Assembly (NCBI GenBank): GCA_023375785.1 | Contig: SZWC01000028.1 | Location: 445,264-495,927, forward strand | Source: Penium margaritaceum | Taxonomy: Eukaryota > Streptophyta > Zygnematophyceae > Desmidiales > Peniaceae | DNA: 50,664 nt | Direction of reading: 5' to 3' | Shown: piece by piece, positions 11,504 through 19,850 of the stretch | How the letters are laid out: every line of letters begins with the position of its first letter | Numbering within the stretch: the stretch's first letter is position 1 | The notes under the pieces: generated by a model | Seen by the model: the letters and a program-made list of their open reading frames with translations, nothing else | Told to the model about the DNA's origin: nothing | The model's database searches: none | Program-made: the position numbers and the translations under genes

Positions 11504-12586
11504 GACATCACGACTCGGCACAATCTGCTGCCTCCTTGGGTCAAAGAGTTGGTACGCCTTGCTTCCGCTCTCATATCCAAGGAAAATACACCGGCGGGTA
11601 CGCGGGTCCAGCTTACTCCGTCCCTCACATGCGTGTACCATTGCATGCGCAAGACAACCAAACGTGTGGAGGTGATCCACCGCCGGCTTCCTCCCGCTCC
11701 ACACTTCTTGTGGCGTCTTCCACGCATTGCTCTCCTTGTCATTCAGCGGCTTGGTCGGCATGAGATTCATGATGTACACTGCTGTCCTTGCCGCCTTCGC
11801 CCAATACCATTGTGTAAGGCCAGCGTCGCTCAACATGGATCGCACCATGTTAAGGATTGTGCGATTCGCTCTCTCTGCGACGCCATTTTGTTGTGGGGAG
11901 TGTGGAGTTGTTTTCTGGCACTCAATCCCCGTGCTCTTCATCCATCCAAGGCACCCCGCATATTCACCGCCGTTGTCACTCCGGAACGCCTTCACCTTCA
12001 ACTCTGTTTGCCGCTCCACATCAGCCACAAACTCTTGCATGCACGCAAGGACCTCACTCCTCCGCTTCATTGGGTATAGGTAGAGTTTCTGGCTGTGGTC
12101 ATTGATGAAGGTGAGGAAGTAGCGAGCTCCGCGGATGGAGCTCTCAAGCGGTCTACACACATCTGTGTGTACCATGGCCAGTTTTGCCGATGCACGCGTC
12201 CCCTTGGCGACAAACGGCTGCCGCGTTGATTTGCCAATGATGCATGGCCCACACATGGTCTCCTTGGTTCCATCAAGGCCGCTGATTTGGAGACCCAACA
12301 CCACTTCCCTCTTAGCCGTCTCCTTCACTGTTGATGAAGAAATGTGGCAGAGTCGGCGGTGCCATAGGTCCAAATCTCCTCCATCCTTCGTTGCAAGGTT
12401 GGCGGCGTTGGACCCCACCCGGTTGTTGAGGATCTTTGCGCGTAGCAGGTACAAGTCGTCCTCCCTCTTGGCACGCGCAATCACCTCACCTTTGCCCTCT
12501 TTGCGGATGACGGCCTCCTTCTTTGTGAAGAGCACATCAAGTCCCTTGTCGGTAAGGCGGCTGACGGAGAGCAGGTTTGCCCCAAA
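11504..12586 (-). pseudogene. copia integrase, longest surviving frame
   Basis: Integrase joins element cDNA to the host chromosome. After the stop at 12587-12589 the frame reads FGANLLSVSRLTDKGLD and stays open to about 11504. GAG-pre-integrase: LWHRRLCHI with two His near 12357-12343, then CGPC near 12251-12243, making the HHCC zinc site. Catalytic core: first Asp in HTDVC (about 12161-12163), second in RSDNGGEY (about 11975-11977), Glu in QQNGVAERANRT (about 11873-11875), so all three acidic residues remain. Only 33 residues separate the second Asp from Glu, against 35 usually; this may be a small deletion. The C-terminal copia block GCLAHAM...FLGYESGSKAYQLFD follows. At RDV near 11503 the frame shifts. 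Not functional as it stands. Confidence 0.93.
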
Positions 12587-12589
12587 CTA

Positions 12590-12850
12590 AGGCATATGCA
12601 GCACATCATAGACTGTGCTCGTGACATCTTTTCCATCCACAATTGACTCAATGTGGACGTAACCCTCGCCGGTGGCCACCTCTGTTTTTCCATTGGCCAC
12701 TGTCATGCGTCTCTCCGAGGCGCCGTAGGTGACAAATGCCTCCCTGTTGCATTGCGTGTAGCGGCCTGATCCGGAGTCGATGACGGCAACTCCCGGATCC
12801 TTCAGGTTGATGGAGTACGCCATAAGGGCGTGTTCATCTTTCTTCCCGCC
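12590..12850 (-). pseudogene. copia aspartic protease domain, broken
   Basis: Retropepsin-type protease, which cleaves the Gag-Pol polyprotein. The active-site motif DSG is at 12770-12778 in the context VAVIDSGSGRY. Downstream come TVANGKTEVATGEGYVHI and STVYDVLHMP, the usual copia order of PR beta strands before the NLLS motif. The frame differs from gag by one base near 12850. I see no clear slippery heptamer there, and copia elements usually have a single frame, so this is probably a mutation. A TAG at 12587-12589, most simply from CAG (Gln), ends the frame. Beyond it the same frame continues as FGANLLSVSRL. Confidence 0.85.
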
Positions 12851-13625
12851 CACTGCAACCGATCTGTTTTCTCCTCGGGATAGTTGTGCGCGTAGTGGCC
12901 CTCCTTGCCGCAGTTGAAGCAATCCCCCTTCTTGTCACCCTTCTTGGTGCCCTGTTTGGCACCCTTCCACTTGTCGCCTTGGCCTCCACTTTGAGGATGA
13001 ACCGTGTAAGCTGAACTTGATGCCACTGCACTCTCTCGACCACCACATCGCATCCACTCATTGCGTACGTACTCAGCAACCTTGGGGTACTTCAGCTCGT
13101 CGGAAGGCCAGCCACCAAGGACTGTGATCATGGGACTCCAACTGTTTGGCAAGGCCAGAAGGAGGATCATAGCTTGCAACAGAGAGTTGACCTCCCAACC
13201 CGTGGCCACACACTCCGCAGCAGGGGACTCAATCTGCTGCATGATATCCATGATGTTGTCGTCTTCGTTGGCTCGGAGGGTGACGAGCCGTTTGAAGATG
13301 AAGAGCTGGTTGGCAATATTGCTTTACTGGTAGATGGAGCAGCGTTTTGACCATGCGTCCGCGGCCAGGGTGCATCCTTGGATGTGCCCAAGTTGTGGTG
13401 GGCATAACGCGGACACAAGGAGCGTCAACGCCTTTTTGTTGCGCTTCTTGTATGCCTCCTTCACCTCAGCCGTTGCAGTCGTCGGCGGAGCAGTCTCATG
13501 ACGTTTTACAAGCTAAACAGTCCCTTGTCGTTGAGGAAGACCTCAAACTGCCACCTCCACAAGGCGAATCCTGTCCCATCAAACGCAAGGACAGCGTGGC
13601 TGCTCTCTTGCTCGCTGGTTGCCAT
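12850..13625 (-). pseudogene. gag: copia gag (capsid and nucleocapsid), broken
   Basis: Gag forms the particle that packages the element RNA. Translation would start at the ATG at 13623-13625 (MATSEQ). It runs into the copia Gag N-terminal signature FDGTGFALWRWQFEVFLNDKG. A stop at 13506-13508 follows, and the frame shifts near 13512, most simply by loss of one base. The second frame reads on through a Lys-rich stretch and LTLLVSALCP to a TAA at 13324-13326. After that stop the same frame continues through NIANQLFIFKRLVTLRANEDD to the nucleocapsid. The zinc knuckle at 12880-12921 reads CFNCGKEGHYAHNY: the last Cys of the CX2CX4HX4C pattern is Tyr. At about 12850 the frame changes again before protease. 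Start choice rests on the match to copia Gag and the short distance from the PBS. Clearly non-functional. Confidence 0.88.
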
Positions 13626-13676
13626 GTCTTGCTGTTGGAAGCGTGAAATCAAGCTGGCTTTGAAACCCTTAGAGCC

Positions 13677-13691
13677 GTGGGCCCATAACCC
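13677..13691 (-). other. Primer-binding site complementary to the initiator tRNA-Met anticodon arm
   Basis: The plus strand reads GTGGGCCCATAACCC, which equals the anticodon stem-loop of plant initiator tRNA-Met (anticodon CAU) as I know it. The element's RNA is therefore complementary to it, starting two bases inside the 5' LTR. Most plant copia elements pair with the 3' end of this tRNA (TGGTATCAGAGC type), which is absent here. Priming by a tRNA-Met half cut in the anticodon loop is known for Drosophila copia, yeast Ty5 and Volvox Osser. Confidence 0.8.
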
Positions 13692-13890
13692 TTTGTTGGA
13701 CTTAGGGTGAATGTGCACCTTGGAGGGTCCCTAGCAGTGGCTGGTTCACACCACCAACTGTTTTTGGAGAGACTGAAACTGTGGAGGCAACTGGTTCCAA
13801 GGATGGCAAAATCTGGTCAGAGAGTGAAGCAATAGTTTTGTCCTCAATTGGATGGAAATTAACACTTGATTAAGGCTCACAATCAGTGGC

Positions 13891-13899
13891 TTTTTATAG
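13891..13899 (-). promoter_or_regulatory. TATA box in the 5' LTR
   Basis: On the minus strand this reads CTATAAAAA. It sits between the inverted arms CAGTGGC and GCCACTG, so the TATA box lies in the loop of a potential small hairpin. It is about 490 nt from the 5' end of the LTR, a plausible U3/R position. The left LTR has lost the motif. Confidence 0.65.
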
Positions 13900-14026
13900 C
13901 CACTGATCTAAGCTTTCCAGAACACCAACGCATGCCAGATTTAGAGCTTCCTAGCTGATTCTATGGCTTCTAGAGTACTCCTTGGTAGGCTGTCCTTTTC
14001 CCACCTAGGAAGGCATCCCTTCCCTC

Positions 14027-14040
14027 CTCTAGAAGTTTCT
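14027..14040. promoter_or_regulatory. Heat-shock-element-like motif 2 in the 5' LTR
   Basis: CTCTAGAAGTTTCT contains GAAnnTTC with a third, imperfect unit (CTC for TTC) in correct phase. The equivalent is present in the left LTR near 10292-10305. It is about 130 bp upstream of the TATA box in element orientation. The LTR has many TCTAGA-like words, so a chance origin is possible. Confidence 0.35.
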
Positions 14041-14173
14041 GCCCCTTCCTAGATTCCTCAGCTTGCTTCTAGTAGGAGGGAAGGTGTCCAGAAGACCAAG
14101 ACACCTCTAGATGCCTTGTAGGACAAGTCACCCCTTCTGGAAGGTGTGCCACCTTCCTGGACCCTCACCTGAC

Positions 14174-14186
14174 CTTCTAGAAGCTT
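14174..14186. promoter_or_regulatory. Heat-shock-element-like motif 1 in the 5' LTR
   Basis: CTTCTAGAAGCTT contains TTCnnGAAnnTT, that is two perfect and one partial unit of the alternating GAA/TTC element bound by heat-shock factors. The same motif is in the left LTR at 10439-10451. It lies about 280 bp upstream of the TATA box in element orientation. Binding is inferred only. Confidence 0.4.
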
Positions 14187-14268
14187 AAAGAGGAACTCTA
14201 GAGGTTGAGCTAGCTTATTGGCAACTATTTTCCACCTCCCTTGAGGCAGGGCAGAATTTCATCTTGTG

Positions 14269-14323
14269 GGACTTGAGCCCGGGCCCCTGCCTCTAGAGTT
14301 GGACACCATTAACCACTAAGCCA
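14269..14323 (-). promoter_or_regulatory. tRNA-like internal Pol III promoter (box A and box B) in the 5' LTR
   Basis: On the minus strand, box A TGGCTTAGTGG (14313-14323) and box B GGCTCAAGTCC (14269-14279) start 44 nt apart, the spacing found in tRNA genes and tRNA-derived SINE heads. Three of the five T-stem pairs can form. The acceptor ends do not pair, so it is not a working tRNA gene. It points in the same direction as the element's transcription. Confidence 0.6.
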
Positions 14324-14391
14324 CTAAGGCTTGTCTTTTTGGTGTTCCTTTTTATATCACTCCTGCCATGGTGAGGAGCATCATTCCAACA

Positions 14392-14396
14392 CACTG
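14392..14396. other. Target-site duplication, right copy (CACTG)
   Basis: Five bases directly after the terminal CCAACA of the right LTR, followed in phase by TGTGTGGTCAACG of the E monomer. It differs from the left copy by one CpG transition. Confidence 0.85.
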
Positions 14397-14923
14397 TGTG
14401 TGGTCAACGTTGACAACTCATAATACGATTCACAAATGGTCAGAGGGGGAAACAATGGTTTCGAAACACCAAGTATCACATAGCGTTGTGGCACGATGTG
14501 GAGACCATGCACGATGACCAACCAAAGTAGGCATATGTCACTAACCATGTCCAAATAGTGTATCTAGGTGTGGTAAACTTTGAGAACTCACAACACGAGT
14601 CACAAATGGTCAGGGTGGAAGGTAATGGTTTGTGGATACTAGTTATCTACTAGCAAGTACAAATACCTTCAATATGTAGTGGCACAATGTGGCTTCAATG
14701 CACAGTGACCAACCAAAGTATGCATATGTCACTGAACATGACGAAAGAATTTCACTTCATGTGGTCAACATTGAAACGCATAACACGAGTCACAAATGGT
14801 CGGAGGGGAAACCAATGGATTGGGAACACTAGTTTTCAACTAGGATGTACAAAGAACTTCAACAAGCAGTGGCACGGTATGGCTAGCGTGCACAGTGACC
14901 AACCAAAGGATGCATACGTCACT
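14397..14923 (+). repeat. Satellite block 4: continuation after the copia insertion
   Basis: Resumes in phase with TGTGTGGTCAACG. The E monomer has lost about 21 bp near 14483 (ACATAG joins CGTTGTGG). Then A and B follow up to the assembly gap. About 436 bp (14488-14923) recur with a few differences at 17866-18301, offset 3378 bp, including the private variants AAATAGTGTATCTAGG and GGTCGGAGG. Confidence 0.88.
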
Positions 14924-15265
14924 NNNNNNNNNNNNNNNNNNNNNNNNNNNNNNNNNNNNNNNNNNNNNNNNNNNNNNNNNNNNNNNNNNNNNNNNNNNNN
15001 NNNNNNNNNNNNNNNNNNNNNNNNNNNNNNNNNNNNNNNNNNNNNNNNNNNNNNNNNNNNNNNNNNNNNNNNNNNNNNNNNNNNNNNNNNNNNNNNNNNN
15101 NNNNNNNNNNNNNNNNNNNNNNNNNNNNNNNNNNNNNNNNNNNNNNNNNNNNNNNNNNNNNNNNNNNNNNNNNNNNNNNNNNNNNNNNNNNNNNNNNNNN
15201 NNNNNNNNNNNNNNNNNNNNNNNNNNNNNNNNNNNNNNNNNNNNNNNNNNNNNNNNNNNNNNNNN
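14924..15265. other. Assembly gap (342 N)
   Basis: The left side ends in B (GCATACGTCACT) and the right side resumes near the end of E (TAATGTCACTAAG). In an intact five-monomer unit those points are about 585 bp apart, or about 394 bp with one monomer fewer, so 342 is probably only an estimate. Confidence 0.95.
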
Positions 15266-18200
15266 TAATGTCACTAAGTGTGGTAAACTTTGACAACTCA
15301 CAACACGAGTCACAAATGGTCAGGGTGGAAGGTAATGGTTTGTGAATACTAGTTATCTACTAGCAAGTACAAATACCTTCAATATGTAGTGGCACAATGT
15401 GGCTTCAATGCACAGTGACCAACCAAAGTATGCATATGTCACTAACCTGGACGAACAAATTTCACTTCATGTGATCAACGTTGAAGCAAATAACACGAGT
15501 CGCAAATGGTCAGAGGGTAAAACAATGGATTGGGAAGCCTATGTATTGGCTAGAAAGGACAAAGAACTTCAATACGTAGTGGCACGGTGTGGCTAATATG
15601 CACACCAAACAATCAAACTAGGCATATGTCACTGATCATGACCAGAGAATTTCAATATGGGTGGTCAACATTGACCAACCATAACACGAGTCACAAACAG
15701 TCAAGAGAGGAGACAATGCTGTGAGAATATTGGTTCTCAACTACCAAGTACAATGACCTTCGGTCAGTAGTAGCACGGTGTGACTACCATGCACAATGAC
15801 CGACCAAAGTATGCATATTTACTGCCTTTGACCAAGGAAATCCGCAGTGTGTGGTCCACGTTGACAACTCATAATACGAGTCACAAATGGTCAGAGGGGG
15901 AAACAATGGTTTGGGAACACCACGTATCACATAGTAAGCACAAGGGGCTTCAATACGTTGTGGCACGGTGTGGGGACCATGCAGGATGACCAACCAAAGT
16001 AGGCATATGTCAATGACCATGACCAAACAATGTCACTACGTGTGGTTAACTTTGACAGCTCACAACACGAGTCACAAATGGTCAGGGTGGAAGGTAATGG
16101 TTTGTGAATACTAGTAATGTACTAGCAAGTACAAATACCTTCAATATATAGTGGCAAAATGTGGCTTCAATGCACAGTAACCACCCAAAGTATGCATATG
16201 TCACTGACCATGACGAAAGAATTTCACTTCATGTGGTCAACGTTGAAAACGCATAACACGAGTCACAAATTTTCAGAGGGGAAAACAATGGGGTGGGAAC
16301 ACTAGTTCTCAACTACAAAGTACAAAGACATTCAACAAGAAGTGGCACGGTATCGCTAGCGTTCACAGTGACCAACCAAAGGATGAATACGTCACTGACT
16401 ACGACCGAATAAGTCCACTATGTGTGCTAAACATTGACAACTCATAACACGAGTCACAGATGGTCAGAGGGAGAGAAAATGGTTTGGGAAGCCTATGTAT
16501 TGACTAGAAAGCACAAAGAACTTCAATACGTAGTGGCATGGTGTGGCTAATATGCACACCAAACAACCAAACTAGGCAGATATCACTGATCATGACCACG
16601 TAATTTTAATATGGGTGGTCAACGTTGACCAACCATACTACGAGTCACAAACGGTCAGGACAGGAAACAATGCTATGGGAATATCGGTTCTCAACTACCA
16701 AGTACAACGACCTTCATTCAGTAGTAGCACGGTGTGGCTACCATGTACAATGACCGACCAAACTAGGCATATGTACTGCCTTTGACAAAAGAAATCCGTT
16801 GTGTGTGTTCAACGTTGACAACTCATAATACGCATCACAAATGTTCAGAGGGGGAAACAATGGTTTGGGAACACCAAGTATCGAATAGCAAGCACAAGGG
16901 GCTTCAATACGTTGCGGCCTGGTGTGGAGACCATGCACGATGACCAACCAAAGTAGGCATATGTCACTGACCATGACCAAATAATGTCACTAAGTGTGAT
17001 AAACTTTGACGACTCCGACACGAGTCACAAATGGTCACGGTGGAAGGTAATGGTTTGTGAGTACTAGTTATCTACTAAAAAGTACAAATACCTTCAATAT
17101 GTAGTGGCACAATGTGGCCTCAATGCACAGTGACCAACCAAAGTATGCATATGTCACTAACCATGACGAACAAATTTCATGTATGTGGTCAATGTTGAAA
17201 ACGCATAACACAAGTCACAAATGGTCAGAGGGGAAACCAATGGATTCGGGACACTAGTTATCAACTAGCAAGTAGAAAGACCTTCAACAAGCAGTAGCAC
17301 GGTATGGCTAGCGTGCACAGTGACCAACCAAAGGATGCATAGGTCACTGACTACGACCGAATATGTCCACTATGTGTGGTCAACATCGACAACTCATAAC
17401 ACGAGTCACAAATGGTTAGAGGGAGATACAGTGGTTTGAAAAGCCTATGCATCGACTAGAAAGGACAAAGAACTTCAATACGTAGTGGCACGGTGTGGCT
17501 AATCTGCACACCAAACAACCAAATTAGGCATATGTCACTGATCAAGACCACAGAATTTCAATATCGGTGGTCAATGTTGACAACCCATAACACGAGTCAC
17601 AAACGGGCAAGACAGGAAACAATGCTATGGGAATATCGGTTCTTAACTACCAAGTACAACGACATTCAGTCAGTAGTAGCACGGTGTGGCTTCCATGCAC
17701 AATGACCAACTAAAGAAGGCATATGTACTGCCTTTGACCAAAGAAATCCGCTGTGTGTGGTCAACGTTGACAACTCATGATACAAGTCACAAATGGTCAG
17801 AGGAGGAAACAATGTGTTGGGAACACCAAGTATGACATAGCAAGCACAAGGGGCCTCAATACATTGTGGCACGATGTGGAGACCATGCACGATGACCAAC
17901 CAAAGTAGGCATATGTCACTGACCATGACCAAATAGTGTATCTAGGTGTGGTAAACTTTGAGAACTCACAACACGAGTCACAAATGGTCAGGGTGGAAGG
18001 TAATGGTTTGTGGATACTAGTTATCTACTAGCAAGTACAAATACCTTCAATATGTAGTGGCACAATGTGGCTTCAATGCANAGTGACCAACCAAAGTATG
18101 CATATGTCACTGAACATGACGAAAGAATTTCACTTCATGTGGTCAACATTGAAACGCATAACACGAGTCACAAATGGTCGGAGGGGAAACCAATAGATTG

Positions 18201-19850
18201 GGAACACTAGTTTTCAACTATGATGTACAAAGAACTTCAACAAGCAGTGGCACGGTATGGCTAGCGTGCACAGTGACCAACCAAAGGATGCATACGTCAC
18301 TAACTACGACCAAATAAGTCCACTATGTGTGGTCAACATTGACAACTCATAACACGAGTCACAGATGGTCAGAGGGAGAGAAAATGGTTTGGGAAGCCTA
18401 TGTATTGACTAGAAAGCACAAAGAACTTCAATACGTAGTGGCATGGTGTGGCTAATATGCACACCAAACAACCAAACTAGGCAGATGTCACTGATCATGA
18501 CCACGTAATATTAATATGGGTGGTCAACGTTGACCAACCATACTACGAGTCACAAACGGTCAGGACAGGAAAGAATGCTATGGGAATATCGGTTCTCAAC
18601 TACCAAGTACAACGACCTTCATTCAGTAGTAGCACGGTGTGGCTACCATGTACAATGACCGACCAAACTAGGCATATGTACTGCCTTTGACAAAAGAAAT
18701 CCGTTGTGTGTGTTCAACGTTGACAACTCATAATACGCATCACAAATGTTCAGAGGGGGAAACAATGGTTTGGGAACACCAAGTATCACATAGCAAGCAC
18801 AAGGGGCTTCAATACGTTGCGGCCTGGTGTGGAGACCATGCACGATGACCAACCAAAGTAGGCATATGTCACTGACCATGACCAAATAATGTCACTAAGT
18901 GTGATAAACTTTGACAACTCCGACACGAGTCTCAAATGGTTTCGGTGGAAGGTAATGGTTTGTGAGTACTAGTTATCTACTAAAAAGTACAAATACCTTC
19001 AATATGTAGTGGCACAATGTGGCCTCAATGCACAGTGACCAACCAAAGTATGCATATGTCACTAACCATGACGAACAAATTTCATGTATGTGGTCAATGT
19101 TGAAAACGCATAACACAAGTCACAAATGGTCAGAGGGGAAACCAATGGAGTCGGGACACTAGTTATCAACTAGCAAGTAGAAAGACCTTCAACAAGCAGT
19201 GGCACGGTATGGCTAGCGTGCACAGTGACCAACCAAAGGATGCATAGGTCACTGACTACGACCGAATATGTCCACTATGTGTGGTCAACATCGACAACTC
19301 ATAACACGAGTCACAAATGCTTAGAGGGAGATACAGTGGTTTGAAAAGCCTATGTATCGACTAGAAAGGACAAAGAACTTCAATACGTAGTGGCACGGTG
19401 TGGCTAATCTGCACACCAAACAACCAAATTAGGCATATGTCACTGATCAAGACCACAGAATTTCAATATCGGTGGTCAATGTTGACCACCCATAACACGA
19501 GTCACAAACGGGCAAGACAGGAAACAATGCTATGGGAATATCGGTTCTTAACTACCAAGTACAACGACATTCAGTCAGTAGTAGCACGGTGTGGCTTCCA
19601 TGCACAATGACCAACTAAAGAAGGCATATGTACTGCCTTTGACCAAAGAAATCCGCTGTGTGTGGTCAACGTTGACAACTAATAATACAAGTCACAAATG
19701 GTCAGAGGGGGAAACAATGTGTTGGGAACACCAAGTATGACATAGCAAGCACAAGGGGCCTCAATACATTGTGGCACAGTGTGGAGAACATGCACGATGA
19801 CTGACCAAAGTAGGCATATGTCTCTGATCATGACCAAGTAATGTCACTAA
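15266..19850 (+). repeat. Satellite block 5: one four-monomer then four five-monomer HORs
   Basis: The unit ending near 16026 is four-monomer, with a B/C fusion monomer near 15520 and the diagnostic bases in D and E. E spacings of about 954, 952, 953 and 953 bp follow. The N at 18081 replaces the C expected in ATGCACAGTG and is not flanked by a duplication. This block contains a duplicated pair of HORs. Confidence 0.9.
16430..19777 (+). repeat. Duplication at 1905-bp offset (two HOR units)
   Basis: About 1443 bp at 16430-17872 recurs at 18335-19777 with only scattered differences. The two share private variants such as GACTCCGACACG, GGGCAAGACAGG and ATCTGCACACC. The offset equals two five-monomer units, ten monomers. 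Between them, 17866-18301 instead matches 14488-14923. This fits recent unequal exchange, or assembly trouble near the two N sites. Confidence 0.8.

Larger units (their letters stand above)
9960..14391 (-). mobile_element. Degenerate Ty1/copia LTR retrotransposon, internally deleted
   Basis: A complete LTR-to-LTR insertion on the minus strand. Two 698-bp LTRs begin TGTTGG and end CCAACA. A 5-bp target duplication (CGCTG / CACTG) flanks the element, and the D monomer continues in phase on the far side. In element order the internal part holds a primer-binding site, gag with a zinc knuckle, protease (DSG), integrase (HHCC and D,D,E), a hinge, the first part of reverse transcriptase and a polypurine tract. 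Protease-integrase before RT is the copia order. RT catalytic motifs and RNase H are missing, and every frame has stops or frameshifts. The LTRs differ at about 6% of sites by eye, so the insertion is not recent. A 294-bp duplication around the N at 10901 inflates its length; the true length may be about 4137 bp. Confidence 0.95.
13694..14391 (-). repeat. 5' LTR of the copia element (right copy)
   Basis: 698 bp with the same termini. In element orientation it runs from 14391 down to 13694 and would hold the promoter (U3). Seen inside it: a tRNA-like box A and box B near the 5' end, two heat-shock-element-like motifs, and a TATA box at 13891-13899. The primer-binding site starts two bases beyond its inner end. 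Confidence 0.93.

Noticed and set aside
11022..12590. Plus-strand open frames of 150-257 codons inside the element
   Set aside because: They are shadows of the minus-strand integrase and hinge coding sequence, with Ser/Pro/Arg-rich translations and no domain.
12845..12860. Programmed -1 frameshift between gag and pol
   Set aside because: No clear slippery heptamer or following structure is visible, and copia elements normally use one frame. Other frameshifts and stops in the same copy point to decay.
13677..13691. Fragment of a tRNA-Met gene
   Set aside because: Only the anticodon arm matches, and it sits exactly at the primer-binding position of the retrotransposon.
14269..14323. A functional tRNA gene in the LTR
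   Set aside because: Box A and box B are present, but the acceptor ends do not pair and the T stem is only partly paired.
9960..14391. Ty3/gypsy element or endogenous retrovirus
   Set aside because: Protease then integrase lie before the RT remnant, the copia order, with copia-type GAG-pre-integrase motifs and no envelope frame.
14687..15313. Open frames of 125-193 codons across the gap
   Set aside because: They consist mainly of N and have no coding evidence.
18081..18081. A fourth duplicated contig join
   Set aside because: Here the N replaces one expected base (C in ATGCACAGTG) and the monomer continues in phase, without a flanking duplicate.
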